A stretch of 64,000 bases of DNA from positions 1 to 64,000 of the forward strand of contig NZ_PZKE01000004.1 in NCBI RefSeq assembly GCF_003034965.1, read 5' to 3'. The stretch is from Fuscovulum blasticum DSM 2131. GTDB taxonomy: Bacteria; Pseudomonadota; Alphaproteobacteria; Rhodobacterales; Rhodobacteraceae. Every line of letters begins with the position of its first letter. Within the stretch, counting starts at the first letter, position 1. The notes below the pieces were generated by a model, which saw nothing but the letters and a program-made list of their open reading frames with translations, did not search any database and was not told the DNA's origin. A program made the translations under genes and the position numbers. Shown piece after piece: positions 47,276-55,575 of the stretch.

Positions 47276-47569
47276 CTAGACACCCAGCCAGCGCAGCAGC
47301 GCGGCCACCCCGACGCCGCCCACGGCAGCGCCCACGTCATTCCGGGTCAGCACGGTAAGGCCGATGGCAGAGGCCAGCGCCACCGCCTCGGTCAGCCCGC
47401 CGGCGGCCAGCGCCTGCGCGGTGATGCCCGCCATCACCGCCAGCGGCGTGGCGCGCAGCGCGGCATCCAGCCGGTTTGACGGCGGCAGGAACCGCATCGC
47501 GGCATAGCCCGCCATCCGGCAGAAAAGCGCCGCCGCCGCCATCACGGCCAGCATGGTCCACAGTGTCAT
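47276..47569 (-). CDS. azlD: AzlD-family branched-chain amino acid export subunit
   Basis: A 97-residue membrane protein with about four hydrophobic segments, 'MLAVMAAAALFCRMAGYAAM' then 'LPPSNRLDAALRATPLAVMAGI' region, typical of AzlD. It pairs with AzlC to export amino acids. Its ATG overlaps the azlC stop (ATGA at 47569-47566). The open frame extends far upstream in this phase but that part is antisense-like filler over azlC and dat. Confidence 0.88.
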   Translation of the reverse strand: MTLWTMLAVMAAAALFCRMAGYAAMRFLPPSNRLDAALRATPLAVMAGITAQALAAGGLTEAVALASAIGLTVLTRNDVGAAVGGVGVAALLRWLGV

Positions 47570-48297
47570 TTCACCACCCCCGGCCGGGCGGTCAGCGCGG
47601 CGACGCCGGCGCCCGCAAGACCGGCCGCCACGATGCCCCAGCCGGGGCCGGCAAAGTGCGAGATCAGCAAGGCTGCGGTTGCCCCCACGGCCACCGGCAC
47701 CAGCGCGGCGCGGCTGCGCACCATGGCGGCCATCATCGCCGCGGCAAAGCAGGGCAGCATCAGATCGGCGCCAAGGGCGTGCGGATCGGGCAGGATGCCG
47801 CCGAACAGCACCCCCGCCAGCGTGCCCGCCAGCCAGGCCGCCATCAGCGGAACGCCGGTGCCCAGAAGATAGGCCCGGTCCTGTTCGCCCTTTTCGGCGG
47901 CGCGCATGGTGGCGATCCAGTTGGCATCGCCCAGCAGCAGCAGGCTGGCATAGGCCCGCGCCGGCCCGGCCTGCGACAGCCAGGGTTGCAGCGTGGCCCC
48001 GAACAGCAGGTAGCGCGCGTTGATCACCAGCACGGTCGCGGCCAGGGTCCAGACCGTTGCCTCGCCCGTCTGCATCAGCGAAAGCGAGGCAAGCTGGGCG
48101 GAGCCCGAGAAGACGCTGACACTGGTCGCCAGCGCCCAGCCCCAGCCAAGGCTGACCTGCGCGGCGACCAGACCGAAGGCCAGCCCGTAGATGAAGATGG
48201 CAAAGGACAGCGCGGTTCCAAGGCGGAAGCCGCGCCGGAAGCCGGCCCATCCGAAAGGGGCCAGCCCGGAAGGGGCGTGGTCGCCGCGCAGGGTCAG
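47566..48297 (-). CDS. azlC: AzlC-family amino acid exporter, inferred CTG start
   Basis: The first ATG in frame (48075) would cut off about 74 residues that clearly belong to the family: 'FRRGFRLGTALSFAIFIYGL' and 'VFSGSAQLASLSL' align with the AzlC/YgaZ N-terminus. No ATG, GTG or TTG lies in frame between 48075 and the dat gene. A CTG at 48297 overlaps the dat stop as CTGA, with AAGG 7 bases upstream, and gives 243 residues, the normal size. The gene forms an export pair with azlD. The family is sure, the start is inferred. Confidence 0.8.
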   Translation of the reverse strand: MTLRGDHAPSGLAPFGWAGFRRGFRLGTALSFAIFIYGLAFGLVAAQVSLGWGWALATSVSVFSGSAQLASLSLMQTGEATVWTLAATVLVINARYLLFGATLQPWLSQAGPARAYASLLLLGDANWIATMRAAEKGEQDRAYLLGTGVPLMAAWLAGTLAGVLFGGILPDPHALGADLMLPCFAAAMMAAMVRSRAALVPVAVGATAALLISHFAGPGWGIVAAGLAGAGVAALTARPGVVK

Positions 48298-49154
48298 ACC
48301 GCGGCCTTGCGCATTTCGTCCAGATAGATTTCGCGCAGACGGGTGGCCACGGGGCCGGGCTTGCCGGCACCCACCGCCTGACCGTCCACCTCGACCACCG
48401 GCAGCACGAAGGCCGAGGCCGAGGTGAAGAACGCCTCATCCGCGGCCTGCGCTTCGGCAATGGTGAAGGCGCGCTCTTCCACTTCCATCTGCGCTTCGCG
48501 GGCAAAGCGGACGACGGCGGCGCGGGTGATGCCGTGCAGGATGTCGTTCGACAGGTTGCGCGTGACGATCTTGCCGCCCTTGACGATATAGACGTTGTTC
48601 GAGGTGCCTTCGGTCACGAAGCCATCTTCCACGAACCAGGCGTCATCGACATGGGCCTTCTTGGCGGCCATCTTGGCCAGCGACGGATACAGAAGCTGCA
48701 CCGTCTTGATGTCGCGGCGGCCCCAGCGGATGTCGGGGACCGAGATCACCTTGATGCCGGTCCTGGCCACAGGATTGTCGGCCAGCCCGGATTTGGACTG
48801 CGTGAACAGAACCACGGTGGGCGGGGTGTCTTCCGGGGGGAAGGCAAAGTCGCGGTCGCCGGGGTTGCCGCGCGTGACCTGCAGATAGACCATGCCTTCG
48901 TCCACGTCATTGCGCGCCACCAACTGGCGGTGAACCTCAAGCCAGTCGTCGGCCGACAGCGGGTTCTTCATCGACAACTCGTCCAGGCTGCGCTGCAACC
49001 GGGCCAGGTGGCCGGGAAAGTCGATCAGCTTGCCGCCCAGAACGCTGGTCACCTCATAGACGCCATCGGCCATCAGGAAGCCACGGTCGAAGATCGAGAC
49101 GCGGGCTTCGGTTTCGGGCAGGTAGTCGCCGTTCACATAGACGGTGCGGGCCAT
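48294..49154 (-). CDS. dat: D-amino acid aminotransferase (fold-type IV PLP enzyme)
   Basis: A 286-residue class IV aminotransferase. The PLP lysine is in 'RRDIKTVQLLYPSLAK' (near 145), and 'FVEDGFVTEGTSNNVYIV' plus 'HGITRAAVV' complete the family signature; 'FDRGFLMADGVYEV' is at the N-terminus. It would interconvert D-alanine/D-glutamate and 2-oxo acids; branched-chain specificity is less likely from these motifs. It lies 3 bases after dgcA in the operon with dgcN and azlCD. Confidence 0.88.
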   Translation of the reverse strand: MARTVYVNGDYLPETEARVSIFDRGFLMADGVYEVTSVLGGKLIDFPGHLARLQRSLDELSMKNPLSADDWLEVHRQLVARNDVDEGMVYLQVTRGNPGDRDFAFPPEDTPPTVVLFTQSKSGLADNPVARTGIKVISVPDIRWGRRDIKTVQLLYPSLAKMAAKKAHVDDAWFVEDGFVTEGTSNNVYIVKGGKIVTRNLSNDILHGITRAAVVRFAREAQMEVEERAFTIAEAQAADEAFFTSASAFVLPVVEVDGQAVGAGKPGPVATRLREIYLDEMRKAAV

Positions 49155-49157
49155 GGC

Positions 49158-50120
49158 TTATCCCCAGAGTTCGGATTCGGGCGGGTGGACGCCGGCGTCG
49201 TCATAGGCCAGCGGGTTGGGGCGGTCTTCTGCCAGAAGCAGGGGGCCGTCAAGATCGGTAAAGGCCGCGCCTTGCGCAACCAGCGTTGCAGGCGCCATCG
49301 CCAGCGAGGTGCCGACCATGCAGCCCACCATCAGCCCGTAGCCCTGCGCCCGCGCGGCATCGCGCAGGGCCAGCGCCTCGGTCAGGCCGCCGGTCTTGTC
49401 GAGCTTGATGTTCACCACATCATACTTGCCCTTCAGGCCGGGCAGCGAGTGGCGGTCATGGCAGGATTCATCGGCACAGACCGGCAGAGGCCGGGCGATT
49501 TCGGCCAGCAGGTCATCCTGCCCGGCCGGAAGTGGCTGTTCCACCAGCGCCACACCCAGCCGGATCAGATGGGGGGCAAGGTCGGAATAGACCTCGGCCG
49601 TCCAGCCTTCGTTGGCATCGACGATGATCTTCGTCTGCGGCGCGCCGGCCCGCACCGCCTCAAGCCGGGGCATGTCGTCGGGGGTGCCCAGCTTGATCTT
49701 CAGAAGCGGGCGATGCGCGTTCCGTGCTGCCGCCGCCTGCATCTTCTCGGGGCTGTCCAGCGACAGGGTGAAGGCGGTGATCTGCGGCCCCGGCGCGGCC
49801 AGCCCGGCCAGTTGCCAGACCCGCCGGCCGCTGGCCTTGGCCTCCAGATCCCACAGCGCACAATCCACCGCGTTGCGGGCCGCCCCGGCCGGCAGCAGCG
49901 ATTGCAGCGCGTCGCGCGTCACATCGGCGGGCAGGGCGGCGATCTGGGCGGCCACGCTGTCAAGGCTTTCGCCATAGCGCGCATAGGGCACACATTCCCC
50001 GCGGCCGGTCAGGCCGCCGCGGGTGACGGTGACGGTCAGAACCTTCGCCTCGGTGCGTGACCCGCGCGAGATGGTGAACACCTCGGCCAGACGGAAACTT
50101 TCGGGGGTGACGGTGATCAT
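49158..50120 (-). CDS. dgcA: Enolase-superfamily epimerase, N-acetyl-D-glutamate racemase DgcA-like
   Basis: A 320-residue muconate-lactonizing subgroup enzyme: 'LKIKLG' lysine in the second-barrel strand, 'IVDANEGW', 'VEQPLPAGQDD', 'CADES' and 'NIKLDKTGGL' supply the Lys-x-Lys, Asp, Glu, Asp and Lys of dipeptide epimerases. The pairing with a DUF1611 gene is the DgcN-DgcA arrangement reported for D-glutamate catabolism, so I favour N-acetyl-D-Glu racemase over L-Ala-D/L-Glu epimerase. The choice cannot be proved from sequence alone. Confidence 0.82.
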   Translation of the reverse strand: MITVTPESFRLAEVFTISRGSRTEAKVLTVTVTRGGLTGRGECVPYARYGESLDSVAAQIAALPADVTRDALQSLLPAGAARNAVDCALWDLEAKASGRRVWQLAGLAAPGPQITAFTLSLDSPEKMQAAAARNAHRPLLKIKLGTPDDMPRLEAVRAGAPQTKIIVDANEGWTAEVYSDLAPHLIRLGVALVEQPLPAGQDDLLAEIARPLPVCADESCHDRHSLPGLKGKYDVVNIKLDKTGGLTEALALRDAARAQGYGLMVGCMVGTSLAMAPATLVAQGAAFTDLDGPLLLAEDRPNPLAYDDAGVHPPESELWG

Positions 50121-50146
50121 GGGCCTTCTCCGGCGCCGGAAGGGGC

Positions 50147-50169
50147 GCCCTGCGACCGTGCCGCAGGGC
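50147..50169 (-). other. Intra-operon hairpin between dgcN and dgcA
   Basis: GCCCTGCG (50147-50154) / CGCAGGGC (50162-50169), 8 bp with a 7-base loop, filling the 63-base gap. It may stabilise or partly terminate the dgcN message. Confidence 0.5.
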
Positions 50170-50183
50170 AGGATGCCGACGGA

Positions 50184-51185
50184 TTACACCGCCAGCAGCG
50201 CATCGACCAGACGGCCCGCGCCATGGCGGAACGGGTCAACGGTCGGCAGGCCGGTGCGCGCCTCGATCTCGGCGCAGCAGGCCAGCGCCTCGGCATCGGA
50301 CAGGGCGGCGGTGTTGATCGAACAGCCCACCGCCACGCAGGCCGGGTTGGCCACGCGCGCCAGTGCCAGCGCCATGTCGCGCACCTGTTCGATGGTCGGC
50401 AGCTTGTAGTCGGGCAGGCCGCGCATGTGTTCGCGGGTGGGTTCGTGGCAGATGATCAGTGCGTCAGGCTGGCCGCCATGCACCAGCGCCAGCGTCACCC
50501 CGGAATAGCTGACGTGGAACAGCGATCCCTGACCTTCGATCAGATCCCAGTGGTCGGGGTCATTGTCGGGCGTCAGCCATTCGATCGACCCGGCCATGAA
50601 ATCGGCGATCACCGCATCCAGCGGCACGCCGTCGCCGGTGATCAGGATGCCGGTCTGGCCGGTGGCGCGGAAGCTGCTTTTCAGCCCGCGCGCGCGCATT
50701 TCGCGATCCACACACAGGGCGGTATACATCTTGCCGATAGAACAGTCGGTGCCCACGGCCAGCATCCGCTTGCCGCTGCGCTTCTTGCCGTTGGCGATGG
50801 GGTAATCGACTTCGGGCACCCGCACGTCATGCAACTGCCGCCCGGTGGCGCGGGCAACGGCGGCAAGGTCTTCCTCGTCGCGCAGCAGGTTGTGCAGGCC
50901 CGAGGCCAGGTCGAACCCTTCCTCCAGCGCGGCGATCAGCACCTTCTTCCATGCCGGGCTGATGACGCCGCCCCGGTTGGCGACACCGATCACCAGCGTC
51001 TTGCAGCCGGCGGCTCGGGCTTCGGCCAGCGTCATGTCGGGCAGGCCAAGATTGGCCTTGCAGCCCTCCATCCTGAACTGGCCGATGGCGAATTCCGGCC
51101 GCCAGTCCTTGATGCCCTGCGCCACCTTGGCGGCCAGTTGATCGGGGGCATCGCCCAGGAACAGAAGATAGGGGGTCTCGATCAT
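50184..51185 (-). CDS. dgcN: DUF1611 protein, D-glutamate N-acetyltransferase DgcN-like
   Basis: A 333-residue protein: an N-terminal Rossmann-like domain (MIETPYLLFLGDAPDQLAAK onward) and a C-terminal P-loop domain with 'AVGTDCSIGKMYTAL' near residue 149, 'RATGQTGILITGDGVPLDAV' and 'IEGQGSLFH'. This is the DUF1611 layout now assigned to DgcN, which acetylates D-Glu before DgcA racemizes it. ATG 51185 has GGAG upstream. First gene of the operon dgcN-dgcA-dat-azlC-azlD. Confidence 0.85.
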   Translation of the reverse strand: MIETPYLLFLGDAPDQLAAKVAQGIKDWRPEFAIGQFRMEGCKANLGLPDMTLAEARAAGCKTLVIGVANRGGVISPAWKKVLIAALEEGFDLASGLHNLLRDEEDLAAVARATGRQLHDVRVPEVDYPIANGKKRSGKRMLAVGTDCSIGKMYTALCVDREMRARGLKSSFRATGQTGILITGDGVPLDAVIADFMAGSIEWLTPDNDPDHWDLIEGQGSLFHVSYSGVTLALVHGGQPDALIICHEPTREHMRGLPDYKLPTIEQVRDMALALARVANPACVAVGCSINTAALSDAEALACCAEIEARTGLPTVDPFRHGAGRLVDALLAV

Positions 51186-51271
51186 GGCGGGCTCCTTCAG
51201 GACGACGCAGGTAATGGGACGACCCCGGGATGTTGACGCATGGCGGCTGCAAATACATCGCGAATCTACCG

Positions 51272-51282
51272 CTGCGGTGCAG
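51272..51282. promoter_or_regulatory. PhaR-type inverted repeat CTGC-N3-GCAG
   Basis: CTGCGGTGCAG matches the CTGC-N3/4-GCAG site reported for the PHB-responsive repressor PhaR of Paracoccus. It lies in the 282-base divergent region between dgcN and the malyl-CoA lyase gene. Short palindromes arise by chance at this G+C, so the call is tentative. Confidence 0.3.
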
Positions 51283-51467
51283 AATCTTGCGAAGATTTCA
51301 GCGCCAGATTGTGTGGGTGCCGAAGGAATCGGCAAAGCTGCACCGATACTTCGACGATTCTTGTCCGCTGCGCGGTTTGCTGCGACCGCAAAAAGAGGCT
51401 TGAAGCTGCCGGCGCAACATTATATCGCCCTCATGCGTCACGACGAAACTTCGTTACCCGAGGGACC

Positions 51468-52427
51468 ATGAGCTTCCGCATCCAGCCGCCCGCCCCCGCC
51501 CGCCCGAACCGTTGTCAGCTTTTCGGCCCCGGCTCGCGGCCCGCGCTGTTCGAGAAGATGGCGGCCAGCGCGGCGGATGTGATCAACCTGGATCTGGAAG
51601 ATTCGGTCGCCCCCGATGACAAGGCGCAGGCCCGTGCCAACATCATCCAGGCGATCAATGACATCGACTGGGGCAAGAAGACGCTTTCCGTCCGCATCAA
51701 CGGGCTGGACACGCCCTATTGGTATCAGGACGTGGTGCAGGTGCTGGAACAGGCCGGTCCCCGCATCGACCAGATCATGATCCCCAAGGTCGGCTGCGCG
51801 GCCGATGTCTATGCGGTGGATGCGCTGGTGACGGCGGTGGAACGCGCCAAGGGCCGCAGCAAGCCGATCAGCCTTGAGGTCATCATCGAAACCGCCGCCG
51901 GCATCGCCCATGTCGAGGAAATCGCCGCCAGCAGCCCCCGCCTGCAGGCCATGAGCCTGGGGGCTGCGGATTTCGCCGCCAGCATGGGGATGCAGACCAC
52001 CGGCATCGGCGGCACGCAGGAAAACTACTACATGCACCGCGAGGGGCAGAAATACTGGTCCGACCCCTGGCATTGGGCGCAGGCCGCCATCGTTGCCGCC
52101 TGCCGCACCCATGGCGTGCTGCCGGTGGATGGCCCCTTCGGCGATTTCAGCGATGACGAAGGCTTCCGCGCGCAGGCGCTGCGGTCGGCCACGCTGGGCA
52201 TGGTGGGCAAATGGGCGATCCACCCCAAGCAGGTGGCGCTGGCGAACGAGGTGTTCACCCCCAGCGAAAAGGCGGTGACCGAGGCGCGCGAAATCCTGGC
52301 CGCGATGGAGGCCGCCAAGGCCGCCGGACAGGGCGCCGCCACCTACAAGGGCCGGCTGATTGACATCGCCAGCATGAGGCAGGCCGAGGTTGTTGTCCGT
52401 CAGGCCGAGATCATCGCGGCCGGCTGA
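51468..52427 (+). CDS. mcl1: L-malyl-CoA/beta-methylmalyl-CoA lyase
   Basis: A 319-residue CitE-like lyase very similar to the Rhodobacter enzyme: MSFRIQPPAPARPNRCQLFG, 'VINLDLEDSVAPDDKAQAR', 'IMIPKVGCAADVYAVDALV', 'SLGAADFAASMGMQTTGIGG'. It cleaves beta-methylmalyl-CoA to glyoxylate and propionyl-CoA and condenses or cleaves malyl-CoA in the ethylmalonyl-CoA pathway, so the host probably assimilates acetate this way. The ATG at 51468 has AGGGA upstream. A strong terminator follows at 52564. Confidence 0.96.
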   Translation: MSFRIQPPAPARPNRCQLFGPGSRPALFEKMAASAADVINLDLEDSVAPDDKAQARANIIQAINDIDWGKKTLSVRINGLDTPYWYQDVVQVLEQAGPRIDQIMIPKVGCAADVYAVDALVTAVERAKGRSKPISLEVIIETAAGIAHVEEIAASSPRLQAMSLGAADFAASMGMQTTGIGGTQENYYMHREGQKYWSDPWHWAQAAIVAACRTHGVLPVDGPFGDFSDDEGFRAQALRSATLGMVGKWAIHPKQVALANEVFTPSEKAVTEAREILAAMEAAKAAGQGAATYKGRLIDIASMRQAEVVVRQAEIIAAG

Positions 52428-52563
52428 TACGGAATCGTTGACAAAACGTCGCACCTTTGTGCAGCGTTGCCGGAACGGCGCCCGCAATCCGGGCGATCTG
52501 AAAAGAACCCAAGCCGCGACCCAGGGGAGAGGAGGCCCCTCGCGGCACACAGGGGAGGACGCA

Positions 52564-52599
52564 CGCCCCGTGGCCCGGCCACGGGGCGTTGCCGTTTTT
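52564..52599 (+). terminator. mcl1 rho-independent terminator
   Basis: CGCCCCGTGG (52564-52573) pairs with CCACGGGGCG (52579-52588), with one more inner pair, followed by TTGCCGTTTTT. It is 137 bases after the mcl1 stop; the long untranslated stretch before it contains a further CGCCCG/CGGGCG hairpin. Confidence 0.85.
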
Positions 52600-52621
52600 C
52601 GCGGGAACAGGGGCGCAGGGC

Positions 52622-53761
52622 ATGACGGGCAAGGAACGGCTGGCATCGGCGCTGCGCCATCTGGGGCCGGCGGTGGGCTTCCACGGCTGGCCCGAGGCGG
52701 CGCGGGTCGGCCTGGGCATGGCGCTGGCGCTGCTGGCCGTGGCCTTCGTGCTGCCGCCCGGTGCGGGCGTGGCGATGATCGCGCCCTTCGGGGCAACGGC
52801 CTTCCTGCTGATCGCCTTGCCCAACAGCCCGCTGGCGCAGCCCTGGTCGGCCTTCGTGGGCAATGGCCTGTCGGCAACGGTGGCGGTTGCCGTGGTGCTG
52901 ACGATTGACGACCCGGTGCTGCGCGTCGTGCTGGCGACCGGGCTTGCGATGCTGGCCATGCACCTGGCCCGCGCGCTGCACCCGCCGGGCGGCGCGGTGG
53001 CGCTGATGGTGGCGTTAAGCCCTGACCTGATTGCCCGGCTGGGATTCGGCTTCGTTCTGGTGCCGGTTCTGGCGGGCACGGCGGCTTTGATCGCGGTGGC
53101 GGCGGTTTATGCGCGGGCCACCGGCCGGCGCTATCCGTTCCGCCAGCCGGCCGAGATGAACACGCAAGGCACCAGCGACCCGCCCCCGACCGACCGGCTG
53201 GGCGTGTCGCGCGATGAGCTGGCCGCGCTTCTGCTGGAGTTCCGGCAAAGCGCGAACATCGGGGTCGAGGATCTGGCGCGGCTGATCGGCGCGGCTGAAA
53301 CGCTGGCCGCGCGCCACCATACCGACGGGCTGCGCTGCGACGAGGTGATGTCGCGCGATCTGGTGACCGTCGGCCCCGAGGCGCCGCTGGACCGGCTGGC
53401 CGCGATCTTCCGCAGCCATGGCTTCACCTCGGTTCCGGTGGTGGGGCCGGATCACGAATTCCTGGGCGTGGTGTTCCAGATCCACCTGATCCGCCACGGA
53501 CTTGACCCGCAGCTTCGGGCGGATGCGGTGATGACCCGCAATCCGCCGCATCTGCCGCCCGATGCGCCGGTTTCGGCCGCGTTGCCACTTCTGGCGGAAA
53601 CCGCCTGCGATGCGGTGCCGGTGCTGGACGGGCGGCGGATCGTGGGTTTGCTGACCCGGACCGACCTGATCGCCGCGCTGGCCCGGATGCAGCCGCAGGG
53701 CGCCAACCCGCCACACCCGCCCGCTGCCGAGTTGCACTTGGGCGCAGGTGCGGCCATATAG
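52622..53761 (+). CDS. HPP-family membrane protein with C-terminal CBS domain pair
   Basis: A 379-residue protein. The N-terminal half has four to five membrane segments with the HPP family motif '[20 protein letters not shown]' (His-Pro-Pro) near residue 120. The C-terminal half has two CBS domains ('[20 protein letters not shown]' and '[18 protein letters not shown]'), a nucleotide-sensing pair. HPP members include nitrite/solute transporters of plastids and cyanobacteria. Ligand and substrate here are unknown. The start at ATG 52622 follows a weak GCAGGG. Confidence 0.87.
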   Translation: MTGKERLASALRHLGPAVGFHGWPEAARVGLGMALALLAVAFVLPPGAGVAMIAPFGATAFLLIALPNSPLAQPWSAFVGNGLSATVAVAVVLTIDDPVLRVVLATGLAMLAMHLARALHPPGGAVALMVALSPDLIARLGFGFVLVPVLAGTAALIAVAAVYARATGRRYPFRQPAEMNTQGTSDPPPTDRLGVSRDELAALLLEFRQSANIGVEDLARLIGAAETLAARHHTDGLRCDEVMSRDLVTVGPEAPLDRLAAIFRSHGFTSVPVVGPDHEFLGVVFQIHLIRHGLDPQLRADAVMTRNPPHLPPDAPVSAALPLLAETACDAVPVLDGRRIVGLLTRTDLIAALARMQPQGANPPHPPAAELHLGAGAAI

Positions 53762-53802
53762 GGGGCCAGCCAAGACGGGCCGGAATGAGCGGGGCAGCGA
53801 CC

Positions 53803-54762
53803 ATGAACTATCTCGATTTCGAGAAACCTCTGTCCGAGATCGAAGGCAAGGCCGAAGAGTTGCGCGCGCTGGCGCGCACGACATCGGGAATGGATGTCAG
53901 CAAGGAAGCCGAGGCGCTGGACCGCAAGGCGGAAACGGCGCTGCGCGACCTCTACAAGAACCTGACCGCCTGGCAGAAGTGTCAGGTCGCGCGCCACCCC
54001 GACCGGCCGCATTGCAAGGATTACATCGACGGGCTGTTCACCGAATACACCACCCTGGCCGGCGACCGCGCCTTTGCCGATGACCATTCGGTGATGGGCG
54101 GGCTGGCGCGGTTCAATGACCGCCCGGTGATGGTGATCGGCCATGAAAAGGGCAATGACACCAAAAGCCGGATCGAACGCAATTTCGGCATGGCGCGGCC
54201 CGAAGGCTATCGCAAGGCGATCCGCCTGATGGATCTGGCCGACCGCTTCCGCCTGCCGGTGATCACGCTGGTTGACACCCCCGGCGCCTATCCCGGCAAG
54301 GGAGCCGAGGAACGCGGTCAGGCCGAGGCGATTGCCCGGTCCACCGAGAAATGCCTGTCGCTGGGCGTGCCGCTGATTTCTGTGGTGATCGGCGAAGGCG
54401 GTTCGGGCGGTGCGGTGGCCTTTGCCACGGCGAACCGTGTGGCGATGCTGGAACATTCGATCTATTCGGTCATCAGCCCGGAAGGCTGCGCTTCGATCCT
54501 GTGGAAGGATGCCGAGAAGATGCGCGAGGCGGCCGAGGCGCTGCGCCTGACGGCGCAGGATCTGGCCAAGCTGGGCATCATAGACAAGATCGTGCCCGAA
54601 CCCGTGGGCGGCGCGCAGCGTGCCCCGAAAGACGCGATCGAGGCGGTTGGCAAGGCCATCGAATCCCTGCTGGGCGAATTGTCCGGCAAGTCGCGGGCCG
54701 AACTGCTGGCCGACCGCCGCCGCAAGTATCTGGAGATGGGGTCCAAGGGGCTTGCCGCGTGA
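53803..54762 (+). CDS. accA: Acetyl-CoA carboxylase carboxyltransferase subunit alpha
   Basis: A 319-residue subunit of the carboxyltransferase that makes malonyl-CoA: [20 protein letters not shown], '[21 protein letters not shown]', '[13 protein letters not shown]' and '[16 protein letters not shown]'. ATG 53803 is preferred over 53785 because it is the family N-terminus. A possible -10, TATAGG, lies at 53757-53762 with TTGCAC 19 bases upstream of it. The Gdx/SugE gene starts on a GTGA overlap with its stop. Confidence 0.97.
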   Translation: MNYLDFEKPLSEIEGKAEELRALARTTSGMDVSKEAEALDRKAETALRDLYKNLTAWQKCQVARHPDRPHCKDYIDGLFTEYTTLAGDRAFADDHSVMGGLARFNDRPVMVIGHEKGNDTKSRIERNFGMARPEGYRKAIRLMDLADRFRLPVITLVDTPGAYPGKGAEERGQAEAIARSTEKCLSLGVPLISVVIGEGGSGGAVAFATANRVAMLEHSIYSVISPEGCASILWKDAEKMREAAEALRLTAQDLAKLGIIDKIVPEPVGGAQRAPKDAIEAVGKAIESLLGELSGKSRAELLADRRRKYLEMGSKGLAA

Positions 54763-55073
54763 ACCCCTGGGCCATTGTGGCCATCGCCGGGCTGCTGGAA
54801 ACCGGCTGGGCGCTGGGGCTGAAATATTCTGACGGGTTCACCCGGCTGTGGCCTTCGGTGGCCACGCTGGTCATGGCGGTGGCGTCGTTCTGGCTGCTCA
54901 GCCTGGCGATGAAAAGCCTGCCGGTGGGCACGGCCTATGCCGTCTGGGTGGGCATCGGCGCCATCGGCACGGCCATCGCGGCGGTGTTCCTGTTCCAGGA
55001 ACCCGTCAACGTGATGCGGGTGGCGGGGGTTCTGCTGATCCTGGCCGGGATCATCTCGCTGAAATTCGCATGA
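54759..55073 (+). CDS. Small multidrug resistance family exporter, Gdx/SugE (guanidinium) subtype
   Basis: A 104-residue, four-helix SMR protein. The critical Glu is in '[18 protein letters not shown]', and '[19 protein letters not shown]' is the SugE/Gdx-type loop, closer to guanidinium exporters than to EmrE. It starts with GTG overlapping the accA stop (GTGA) and ends with ATGA into the next gene. No guanidine riboswitch is near; expression must come from accA. Confidence 0.87.
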   Translation: MNPWAIVAIAGLLETGWALGLKYSDGFTRLWPSVATLVMAVASFWLLSLAMKSLPVGTAYAVWVGIGAIGTAIAAVFLFQEPVNVMRVAGVLLILAGIISLKFA

Positions 55074-55561
55074 TCCGGGCGGTGGCCCTGGCCGCCCTGC
55101 TGGCTTGGCCCGCGGCGGCGGGAACGCTGGAAGGCCGCCTTGTCACCTTTACCGTGATGACCTGGGACGACCCCGCGCACCCCTTTCTTCAGGCGCGCGG
55201 CCGCACGGTCGAGGTGGGCGAGGGCATCGAATTCGGGCTGGAACCCGAAGGGCTGACCGGCGGGCTGGATGTGGTGCCGGTCACGGTTGAAATCGGGCCG
55301 CAGCGGGTGGAGCTGACCTATCCCAAGGGGATGGGCCGGTTCTATGCGGCGGGGTTCAACGGCTATGTGCTGCGGTTTGAAACCGATTGCGCGCTGTTCG
55401 CCGGCTGGAAGGTGGACCGCGCCTTCACCACCATGCCGGTGACCGACACCGACATCTTCACCGACAAGGGCGCGCTTTACATCAACGTGTCAGATCGCGA
55501 CTACGGCCCCGATGCGCGGCTGGCGGTCGATCTGGACGTGACCGACTGCCCCCTGAGCTGA
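55070..55561 (+). CDS. Exported protein of unknown function, 163 residues
   Basis: [20 protein letters not shown] is a signal peptide; the mature part is beta-rich with conserved-looking 'VMTWDDPAHPFLQARGRTVEV' and a pair of cysteines near residues 108 and 160, possibly a disulfide. I do not recognise a family. It begins on an ATGA overlap with the Gdx/SugE gene and ends 14 bases before the convergent ribA. Confidence 0.75.
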   Translation: MIRAVALAALLAWPAAAGTLEGRLVTFTVMTWDDPAHPFLQARGRTVEVGEGIEFGLEPEGLTGGLDVVPVTVEIGPQRVELTYPKGMGRFYAAGFNGYVLRFETDCALFAGWKVDRAFTTMPVTDTDIFTDKGALYINVSDRDYGPDARLAVDLDVTDCPLS

Positions 55562-55575
55562 CGCCCGGCCTTGCC

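Noticed and set aside
52438-52466. Perfect TTGACA -35 just after mcl1
   Set aside because: No -10-like hexamer lies 16-18 bases downstream (GCAGCG region), so I do not call a promoter or sRNA there.
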